Assembly: GCA_004194705.1 (NCBI GenBank)
Contig: SADC01001320.1
Location: 950,451-1,014,450 of the forward strand
Direction of reading: 5' to 3'
Source: Ditylenchus dipsaci
Lineage: Eukaryota > Nematoda > Chromadorea > Rhabditida > Anguinidae
DNA length: 64,000 bases
The notes beneath the pieces are model-generated. The model was not told where the DNA came from. It did no database searches and saw nothing but the letters and a program-made list of their open reading frames with translations. The translations under genes and the position numbers were made by a program. This document shows, one piece after another, positions 55,380 through 64,000 of this stretch (its first letter is position 1; every line of letters starts with the position of its first letter).

Positions 55380-56426
55380 ATTTTTTGATTTTTCGCAAAT
55401 TTTTGAAACATCGCAAATTTTTGAAACATCGCAAATTTGAAAAACATCGCATTCCATTTTCAAATTTTATTTATTCCCAACACCGTAGAAAAGTCAAATA
55501 TTTTGACTCGAAAATTGTTTTTTGCTTGTTTCGTTTTTAACGTTTCACGTAAAACGAACTTAGAGAAGTCTGATATCGAAAATTTGCGACCCATACTCAG
55601 TCAGGGTGGCTCCAGATCGAGATCATGTGGGTGGTTGCTGTTTTTCGATTCAATAAAAAACTACATTTTGTGGGCCTGCCCCTTGCCCCTTCCTTGAGGA
55701 AATATTCGACATTCTCAGTTGCTTTGCATACAACCTGGAAAGAAGAAACGGAAAAAAGCAATGCACAGCAAACAAGCTAAAAAAACTTATCTAAAGCACC
55801 TTGGAGCAACGATTCGCCACGAATTTCCAGCATTTGATACATCAAGTCCAGCAAGCCTATGACTGCGCCAACGTTCCCAGCAATTTGAAGATCTGAAGAG
55901 CTTGTCAATATTCTGAACAGCCTGGGGTTAAAAACATGAGCAGGAGAGATACTCAATCACGCGATTAAAACAGACAGCAGTACAAGATCCTACTTGATTA
56001 ACAAAATTTCCCTGGAAGAGAACCTAAAAACATCAAACAACCAAAAAGCATGAACGGCAAATCAAACGTTTCCAATCTGCAATCATTGCTCGTCTCTGCG
56101 TCAGCAACCAGTTTAACCAAGTGAGCGGCTCTTTTCCGTGGCGAGGGATGTTTTCGATTACAGAAGATCAATCCTGATTCCAGACACAGCCGAACAACAC
56201 ATATTTTTGAACAGAAACCTTTCATGTTGAATTATATGTTATTAAATTGATATGTTTTGATGCCATTTTTGATGAATAAGTGTTTCGAAATTTTGAATAT
56301 AAAAAACATCGCACATCGCTGCGATGTATTGCAATCGATTTTTCAAAACATCGCAACATCGCATCAAAGCCAGTCCAGTCCAAAAACATCGCATCGCAAC
56401 ATCGCAAAACTGCATCGTCATCTCTA
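55380..56426. repeat. AACATCGCAAC word region with a hAT-like right end
   Basis: TTTTTGAAACATCGCAAAT words at 55385-55450 and AAAACATCGCAACATCGC words at 56280-56410. The right edge GCATCGTCATCTCTA (to 56426) is the complement of TAGAGATGACGATGC, close to the TAGAGCTGACGA end at 23969. The left end is not found. A 75-codon - frame (56225-55998, from [13 protein letters not shown]) is unassigned. Confidence 0.45.
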
Positions 56427-56436
56427 TTGAAAACAA

Positions 56437-56500
56437 CATGGTGGCCTAGAGAATAAGACGTCAGATCGTATAGTTAGAGTCGTGAGTTCGGTCCCCCATG
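56437..56500 (+). ncRNA. tRNA-derived sequence (SINE head or tRNA pseudogene)
   Basis: GTGGCCTAGAGAATAAGACG (A-box region), GTCAGATCGTATAGTTAG and GTGAGTTCGGTCCC (B-box-like) lie in tRNA order. CATGGT at the 5' end and CCCATG at the 3' end can pair as an acceptor stem. The D-arm and T-arm are imperfect. Palindromic text (GGTGGACTTCCACTGGCAAT) follows to about 56640, so a SINE or composite repeat is more likely than a working tRNA. Confidence 0.5.
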
Positions 56501-56908
56501 AAATCGAGCACATTTTTTTCAGTGGAACTTCATTGAATTGCCAATGGTACACCACCAATTGCCAGTGGAAGTCCACCAAACTGCCACTGTCAGTCGATGG
56601 GTTCATTGGTATTTGGTGGACTTCCACTGGCAATTCGCTGGACTTCTATTGGATCGAATTTAGCTGTGATTGTGCTCTCTGCATTTCTTTTTTCTGGCCT
56701 TCCCAATCAGCAAGGATTCTTGGAGGGAACATGTCCTCTGCCGGTGATGATTTGCTACAATAACTTTCGGGTTAAAATTTCAATTTAGCCGTCAGCTTAG
56801 CCGGTTGACTTCAAAAATTTTCCTCAGTCTCAGCCGGGTCGAAAATTTCACATCAGCAATCAGCATCAGCCGGCTGAGGATACACACATTTGATGATACT
56901 CTATAAAC

Positions 56909-57045
56909 TAGGGTTGTACAATGGGAATATCCCGGGAACATTGGAATATTCCCGGGTTTGCCGGTATTTTCCCCTATATGGGATATTCCCGAGAATATTC
57001 CCAATGTTCCCGAGTTTTCTTATATTCGGGAATTTCTACAACTCT
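56909..57045. mobile_element. Tiny hAT MITE with perfect 8-bp duplication, GGGAATATTCCCG words
   Basis: TAGGGTTGTACAATGGG at the left, TTCTACAACTCT at the right, CTATAAAC on both sides (56901-56908, 57046-57053). 137 bp, almost entirely variants of GGGAATATTCCCGGG. Confidence 0.85.
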
Positions 57046-57175
57046 CTATAAACCCACACTGGTGACGGGTTTTTTTCCAAAAAGAGAAGGCACAATATGA
57101 AGGCCAAGTTCAAATTTTCGCAAGCTTTAGGAAACCTTTACTGTGCTATGCGATAACAACCCGAGGCCAAAATTT

Positions 57176-57636
57176 CGAATCACAATTGGAACGCTTAAAT
57201 AAAGCAATCCAAGAAAAGAGACCTGATCGCCAAGGACAAGTGATCCTGCTCCACGACACGCCAGACCACACGTGGCTAAACTTGTCAAAAAAGCTCTTCT
57301 TGAGCTCGGAGGGAAGTGTTACTGCACCCGCCATACTCTCCCGATCTGGCCCCTAGTGACTACTATCTTTTCCTCTGCCTTTCCAATGATTTGCGCGGAG
57401 TTACGTTTGAAAATAATGAGGAACTCGAAGATTGGCTTCAAGATTGGTTCGACTCTCGACCTGGTGACTTTTGGCGAAAGGAATCGACAATTGCCGGAAA
57501 AATGGAAGGAAGTGGTAATAACGATGGAGACTACATTACTGAATGATATGCAACTGTTGATGTATGTTTTCTTTTATGAAACACCATTAAAATTTGAAGT
57601 TCCAAAAAAACGCTGGGAACTTATGTTACAACCTAA
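57176..57636 (+). pseudogene. mariner transposase, 3' fragment C
   Basis: Begins AATCACAATTGGAACGC and ends with the right terminal repeat. It encodes HPPYSPDLAPSDYYLFLC and FDSRPGDFWRK with slips; HDNARPH is broken by a one-base loss (CCACGACACGCCAG). Same truncation class as fragment A but with about 60 bp more at the 5' side. Confidence 0.8.
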
Positions 57637-58505
57637 TAGAATATCAATTTTAGAGAACCGAATAATAAAAAAAATTGGAAATTTTTCACAAAATCATTTA
57701 TGATTTTGATTATTTATGTGTTTTTATGGGCAATTGATGGCTTTTTTGAAAGCCTTTAGTGTGAGCAGTATTTTGGTCGTAATATGCCAAGGCATCAAAA
57801 AAACCAGATCAGGCGTACGAAACAAAATAGTTCAAAAAGTCTGAAAATGACCGTTTAAAAATCGTTTGGCGCCAATTCTTCCCAATGCATTAGGATTCAA
57901 ATTTAGGGGGCCGTGCAAATCAAATATTTGTTTTCTTGAGCAGATTCAGAATTCCGGAAAATAATTTTGAATTTAAGAGCCGTTTTACATGCAAATCGAC
58001 TCTGCTGAACAGGATTCTAGTGTCAGAATTTCAAGTTGTATAGTGGAAAAAAAGTTTTACGTCAAAAAAATTTTCAGAAAAAGTTTTTCACATTTAAGTC
58101 AATTTTTCCTAAAGTCAATGTTTTTTTATATAAACTTTACTGAAATTTTATCACCAAATGTTTGCTAGATCTAGTGGTTTATGTTGTGAAGAAAATTTAT
58201 GAATCCATATGAAAAAAAATTCAAGCCCAACAAACCAAGTCACATCGCAACGATTTACGTGACCTAATCTCTATAAAACTATGTTAATTGACCTGATTTT
58301 GCTTATTTCTATATAAATTAAAAAATTTTATAATTATGAAATGTTTCTTAGATTCTAACGGTAATTTTGAGTACTGAATGCACACAACTCGAAAATAAAA
58401 AATTGTGAACAAAATACATTGAATAAAAATTACTAACAAAAACCATGATACCGAAATCATGGTCATTTCATAACTTTGATATTATCATATACTACTTTTT
58501 TCTGT

Positions 58506-59925
58506 GGGTGCGGCGACAGTTCACAGTATGGACAATTCACAGTCTAGGACAGTTCACAGTATGGACATTCACAGTATGGACATTCACAGTCTGGGGCAGT
58601 TCACAGTATGGACAATTCACAGTCGGGACAATTCACAATCTGGGACATTCACAGTCTGAGATGCAGTTTACATTTTCTCACATTTTGTACCAATTCAAAA
58701 GACAAATTTTATTGGCTGTGATATATATTCGTATTTCCGGATTTAGAAAACGATTCATCTCGCGACAATATTTTTTTTGTTAGGGCTTCTTCGCTAAAAG
58801 ATCCATTTGATAGTATCCAAACTGCGATATCCTATACAGTCAACTCTCGATACAGTGTACCCTCGATATAGTGTATATTTTTTCAACTCATTTAGTCAGC
58901 TCTAAGCCAAACTGGCTTACAGTGTACCCTCGATATAATGTAACCCTCGATATAGTGTATATTTTCCCGATCCCCGCGAGCTACACTGTATCGAGAGTGG
59001 ACTGTACCCAAACCACAAAATCTGGGATGGGTACGCTCAGGTGAGCACATGGCTGGCCTGTAAATTTTTTTTGCAAATAAAAACAAACCGTTTTTCTAAC
59101 TAAAATTCTGTGGGGAGTAATGTTTGTCAGAACTGAAATTGTGGTTTTAGCCGCTCAAACTCTAAACCAGGATAGGTACAACCTAAACAGATGGATATCC
59201 ACTTGGACGGCTTAAAAATAAAACATAAATAATTTAAAAAAGTTATAATGCTATAAATACCTAAAATGGGTAGGGAATTTGAATCAATCATTCTTAAGTT
59301 CCGATTTTTAGCCACCCGAGCCTTAAATATAGATTGGGTACCCTTGTCTGAGATGGACAGAGATAAATATCCTGCAGAATGGCCCATAAAAAAAATGTGA
59401 AGTCAACGTTAGAATAAACCATGGTTCTTTGTGAGTTATGGGGTTCACTATAAAATAAGTTATTAAAATAAGTTATAAGTTTAATGATGAGGTCCCGATA
59501 ACTCGACAAACCCAAACCATTTTTCTTGATTTAAAATTGCATGGAATATCCAGTTTGACAAAACCTATACCAGAAGATTAGGTTAGAAATACCTGTATTG
59601 GGATAGGTCTCAGTGTAAGGTAAACGTTTGCGCCGTAGGGCGGGTAGATGATGAACTAGGAATTACGAGGGCCTGAAATTTGGGTAGACTTTCCTTAATA
59701 CTTCTTATATGGACTTCTACGCACCACTCTACAACATGAAAATTTTGACCGAATCTCGAAAAATAGGTATCAAAAAGTCAGAGAAGAAACAGAAATCAGC
59801 TTTGCGTCTTAATTTCCGGATGCATTAATATTTAGGTATTTTCGGATGCTTTTTTTGTGAATTTCGATCAAACTGTGAATTGTCCTAGACTGTGAATTGT
59901 CCAGACAGTGAACTGTCGGTGTCCC
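58506..59925. mobile_element. MULE foldback element, ACAATTCACAGTC words (copy C)
   Basis: Sister copy of 53054-54473: starts GGGTGCGGCGACAGTTCAC, ends GAACTGTCGGTGTCCC, with TTTTTCTGT to the left and a shortened TTTTCTGG to the right. Confidence 0.75.
58837..59004. mobile_element. pogo-like MITE, copy 4
   Basis: CAGTCAACTCTCGATACAG to TATCGAGAGTGGACTG with TA outside, at the same position in the MULE element as copy 3. Confidence 0.8.
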
Positions 59926-60121
59926 TTTTCTGGTATATCGTCTCACTGGCCCAGTTTCACTTAGAAGTCTTACATGCTACAAGAATATGCAAAAAAAAAA
60001 ATCCTGGCACTAGGAAGTCTTCAAATAACACTCCGGGAGGTTCCCTTGCAGGATTTGATGCTATGCTTATAAATAAATGATGAAGCTAAGAATTCATGTC
60101 AGTGCAATATATGGTGCCGTC

Positions 60122-63100
60122 CGTCGTTTTAAAAAATGGAATGAAAATGGAATATTCCATATTCCATTTATGGAAATGGAATGGAATTCCATTCCACCTT
60201 CAAAATGAGAATGGAATTTTTATTCATTCCATTCCGGCGTCAAATGGAATGGGAATTTTCATTCCATTTCATTTTGTTGGTGGAATGGGAATTCCATTCC
60301 ATTTCCATAATGGAATATGGAATATTTCCATTTTTCCATTCCATTTTCAAAACAAAATAAAATTCTGCTTCAAATGTCGATGTTAATCTATCCAGTATTT
60401 TCATACATTTTCCTGCATTTTGAAGGACACAGCCACCGGAAGTATAATAAAGAGGATTTAGGTATCATTCAGAGGGCTGGTTACTATTCTGGTACTACTT
60501 ATCATTAATATACTCGCATATTATATCTGATACTTTATTCAATATCTCTCACAAACTATTACAATGAACAACTAGTTGAGAATTTAAAGAGCAAGAACTG
60601 TGTTTTGTTTCGGTGTGTTCTTGTAGCCAAGCCAGCTTGCGAGAAAATTTCGCTCCACCGTGCACTAGTTGGAGGAACTGTCAAGACCTCTAGCGCTTAG
60701 ATTGCACGACTCTTGCTTCCTGGAGATCGGGTTGTTAAAACCAATATAATAGAAACAGGCAAAGATAGAATACGATTCGAGAAATTGTCCAATATTTCAG
60801 AGCATCGATTTTAGAATTTCAAAATGGGTTTGAACTACCACACGGTTCATAATTTGCTGTAACCAGTATCTTGCGCCTACTTGAGTCCCTTCTTTCCTTC
60901 CGTTTGTTGCTTTGCTCCATTCCTACTTCTCGAATAATATTGTCCAGAGTAGTATTCAACTGACACTCTTCTGCTGAGCTCAACTTCGGCGTCTCTTGTA
61001 ATGAATCTGAATAAATCTTATGAATCGTATGAAGTTGTTTTTAAATTTCATACTTGGTTTGAATGGCATAGTAGGCGACACTGGCTTCTTTCTCGTCTAA
61101 TAGATATGCTGTATTAGGATCTAATGCAGTTGCAACAAGAAACACGGGATCGAAATTGACATTATCCACGTCAAATATTCCTCTTGAACCTTTCTTCCAA
61201 TAAGCTCATCAAGGCAAAGCCCAACGCCGCATTGTCGACAGATTCTTAATGATATCATCAAGTATCCCTAGACAATACTTATGGCATTTTACCTCAAACC
61301 TAGTAAGCGACCTCTTAAGCGCTTGACATATCCATAGCAGTTGGAGATAGAACTGTCTTTTCGCTTTGCACCCGTTGCAGAACTTCTACGAAGAGCTTCA
61401 TCATCTTACGAACCTCAAGTAAGAACTGAACAATAACACTTAATTTTAGTTATCAGTTCTGAAAAAACTCTCTCCTACCTCGATTCTGATTCAGTTGGAA
61501 ATTTGAACCCTCTCTCTTTGCTATTCCTTTTCTTGCTCCTTGACTTCAAGAAATGTATCGATAACCGTAACTTGCGATGCCCATCTAGTAGCTGACGTGA
61601 CTTCAACGCTTTTGCTCCTGTGTTCTAAGTTCCTAAAAACTATGAATTACATTAAAATGCGGCACAAAGAAACCTCAATTGCAAGATGGGATTTCTTAAA
61701 CTGTGCGATGAAACTGCACATATTTTTATGAGCACTTGACTGCGAAATACTTTTTTGAATATGGATGCAATAACCAATCGATGCTGTGAGCAAAACAGGA
61801 CACTCGTAATGGAAAGCTGTTTAAATATCTCAATGTGAAAATCACTGAAGACAAAAACAGAAGACGTACGTCACAGCAAGCTCAACACTATCATCAAAGA
61901 GACCCTCGTCAAAACCAAAAGCTTCATCACGTTCCGTAGCGACCTGATCTTCTTCTTCTAGCCAAACAGAATCAACCGTTACTAAAATTTCTTCACAAGA
62001 TAAATATATTCAGTCAAAGAAAAAGCAAACCCTCGATATCTTCTTTGAATGCGTTGACCATGTTGCTACAACGTCAGTAATTACTTATATAGCGACAGAC
62101 CGTAACTTGCGAGAACCTGTTCAACTTCACAGCGTACCATGGCACCAGTATGTGATCCATTCAATTTGCTTAATCCAAGGAAGTAGCGCGTGAGAATCGA
62201 ATTGCACGATAGTGAAGTGTCACCCCAAAAGAGCTGCTGGTTATTTGAAATTCAAAAAGCACCAAAAAATGTAATATACCAAGGTATGAGTTCTGTAGTG
62301 CACTGTCGCACCAAATATCGCAGGTGATGGAACTTCTTGTTGCATCCCTTTGAATTGTGAGCGCAATAGCTTTTTCGTGTGGTCAGCTTCATTCAAAAAC
62401 CAAATTTTTAGTGTGCGAAGCTTGATGGAAACTTGACAGAGATGAAACATCATTGTTAAAATTACGCAAAAAATTACCGGAAAGTTGGGATTGAGCTCAT
62501 GAAATAGCTTACGAACCAAAGGATTCAAAAAGCTATTTATTGAAATTGCTGGAATGGCATGACTGCAGCTAAAGTCTTATGAATCTTAGAATTTCTGAAA
62601 AGCAACAATAACATATATAATCAGCAGAAAAACACTTGTTGTTTGAATCGCTTCTGTTGTGATACTTCTCTTCTTCTTTTCTCAGATTTATGCTTTGACT
62701 TCTGATGACGACTATCGCTGTAGCATCCGGATTAGTGAAAACCTGTAGAAGAAAGATAGTCTAGATAAAGTGTGAGAAATTTTACCTTTGAGCATTCCTT
62801 GCATTTCACAACTTTTCGCCAAATTCAAATTCATCTGTAAGCTCATCCACGTAGTCCAGAGATGAGATCGCTTCTTTGCTGAAATTGACCAGGAGACATT
62901 TGCGCACTCATTTTGAAAGCCTATAAAGAGCAGTAACAATTCACCAACCAATAAACAACTGCATATGATTGAAAAAATAACACAGTTCCATTCCATTGAA
63001 AATGGAATGGAATATTCCATCCATTATGAAATGGAATGGAATTCCATTCCACCTTCAAAATGGAATGGAATTTTTATTCCATTCCATTTTGAGCCAATTG

Positions 63101-63198
63101 AATGGAATAAAAATTCCATTCCATTTCGAGGGTGGAATGGAATGGAATCCATTTTTGCATAGAATATTCCATTTTCCATTCCATTTTTGAAAACACTG
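60122..63198 (-). mobile_element. 3-kb hAT element with GGAATGGAATTCCATT end arrays
   Basis: The right end reads (on -) CAGTGTTTTCAAAAATGG; the left end is a worn CGTCGTTTTAAAAAATGG. The flanks GTGCCGTC and GTGCGTCT correspond to the unbroken site GTGCCCTCTGAG in unit B (54658-54672), which proves the insertion. Both ends carry about 200 bp of GGAATGGAATTCCATTCC variants. A damaged transposase lies inside. Confidence 0.85.
61040..62530 (-). pseudogene. hAT transposase remnant
   Basis: Recognisable blocks on -: NPLVRKLFHELNPNFP (about 62528-62480), HTKKLLRSQFKGMQQEV (62380-62330), EVEQVLASYGLSLYK followed by ITDVVAT and NMVNAFKED (62130-62040, with a 1-base slip), then [19 protein letters not shown] (about 61160) and [11 protein letters not shown]. 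The YG...TD.A.NMVNAF and DP.fLvAt.LDP patterns are those of hAT transposases. Stops, slips and probable introns break the frame. Confidence 0.7.
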
Positions 63199-64000
63199 GT
63201 GCGTCTGAGCTCGTAGAAGCTCCTATATTACAGTTCACCCTGTTTCAGGGATATAGTGGGCTCTGGATCTAGTCACTTAATTTAAATGAAAATGAATTAG
63301 GCGCAAATGAGTAGCAACGTTTGAGACAACAAATATTTAAACTTAGAAAAATTCAATAATTGAATAGTTGAAAAAAAAGAGGGTAATACTTCAGAATTTT
63401 TGTGGTTCTCAAGGTTTGCGAAACTTTATGTTTTGGTCACATTTAGGGTCACAAAAATTTAGCACAAGTTTCGTGAATTCTCCTATTTAAAGACAGAAAG
63501 AGGTCTCCGGTGGGATTCTGGGAAGGGGTCTTGGAAAAGAAATTTAATGATCCGTGGGGATCTCGAACAAATTTTCGGAATTTCTTTAACCAAGACAAAA
63601 CTCGAAAAATTTCTAAGATTTTAAACACAAATAGTTTCCGAAAAAAACCGCTGTAACTGAAGTGCAAAGAGTTTAAAAGACTAGTTCTAATATCAAATAT
63701 TGTTGTAACTTTTTTTAACTTTTAATTTTTTATATTTTGAAATCAATTTCCCTGGATCCACCCTATAACAACCACCAACTCTACTTTAAAAAATCGAGTA
63801 TGTAATAGATTCGAAAGGCTAAATTTTTAAATGGCACAATCTTCCAGGGTAACAATGATCCGTAAACAGCTTCGAAAGAACACACTTAAATATTACCCAC
63901 AGATTCCTCCACAATTTTTTTGATTTTTCGCAAATTTGAAACATCCGCAAATTTTTGAAACATCGCAAATTTAGAAAAACATCGCAATTCCATTTTTCAA
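63199..64000. repeat. Segmental duplication, unit C (right part, to window edge)
   Basis: Resumes at CTGAGCTCGTAGAAGCTCC and matches 54667-55460, including GGATATAGTGGGCTCTGG and the AACATCGCAAATTT words. It runs out of the window. Confidence 0.8.

Larger units (their letters stand above)
51716..55500. repeat. Segmental duplication, unit B
   Basis: From AATCACAATTGGAACGC through the mariner 3' part, the MULE element and on to about 55460, this matches 57176-60121 plus 63199-64000, with many single-base indels. Part of the unit (mariner 3' to MULE left arm) is also in 46189-47845. No host gene is recognised in it. Confidence 0.8.
57176..60121. repeat. Segmental duplication, unit C (left part)
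   Basis: Matches 51716-54660 in order, including the mariner fragment, the word array, the pogo-like MITE and the MULE right arm. The copy continues at 63199 after an inserted hAT element. It contains more indels than unit B. Confidence 0.8.

Noticed and set aside
60096..60386. A 96-codon frame of MEWNGIPFH-type repeats, and the similar frames at 62965-63190
   Set aside because: They are translations of the GGAATGGAATTCC arrays at the ends of the hAT element.

Overview
This window looks like a repeat-rich, AT-rich animal genome, most likely a nematode. Three things point there: introns of 46-47 bp beside very long ones, a nuclear receptor DNA-binding domain with the nematode-type CRACAAFFRR P-box, and gene bodies crowded with small DNA transposons. 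There is no operon-like or prokaryotic organisation, and I saw no rRNA gene and no intact tRNA gene.

Host genes, left to right. (1) A rhodopsin-like neuropeptide GPCR (somatostatin/allatostatin-C/opioid-like) runs on + from about 1.05 to 19.08 kb. One 13.5-kb intron (4141-17649) separates TM1-4 from TM5-7. (2) Three genes sit inside that intron: the C-terminal half of an RTRAF/CGI-99 homologue (-, 7221-7647), an NAA50-type N-terminal acetyltransferase (-, 10294-11135) and a nanos-like CCHC zinc-finger gene (+, 16325-16689). (3) A nematode supplementary (HNF4-derived) nuclear hormone receptor occupies 22965-34446 on -. It has at least 12 exons and two alternative last exons that encode different receptor C-termini. 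(4) A type II membrane protein with a SEA domain lies on + at about 40641-48657. Several coding exons contain single-base frame breaks. Near-identical repeat copies here also differ by many 1-bp indels, so long-read assembly error is a likely cause.

Mobile DNA fills most of the rest. MULE-type foldback elements (20791-21907, 13377-15668 with 13745-14867 nested in it, 53054-54473 and 58506-59925) have 7-9 bp target duplications and inverted arms made of tandem short words. hAT-type elements with 8-bp duplications lie at 2783-3165, 3217-3344, 23969-24835, 45561-48296, 56909-57045 and 60122-63198. TTAA-flanked piggyBac-like palindromes include two whose arms carry tRNA-like promoter boxes. About fifteen TA-flanked elements have pogo/Tigger-like CAGTC ends. 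Internally deleted or truncated mariner copies lie at 46.2, 51.2 and 57.2 kb. A transposon with TGTA duplications and a degenerate + strand gene lies at 29612-31618. The right third (51.7-64.0 kb) is a ~4-kb segmental duplication whose second copy is split by a 3-kb hAT element.

The most striking pattern is that non-autonomous elements of three transposon superfamilies share one architecture: inverted arrays of short, often self-complementary words, with a different word in each family.
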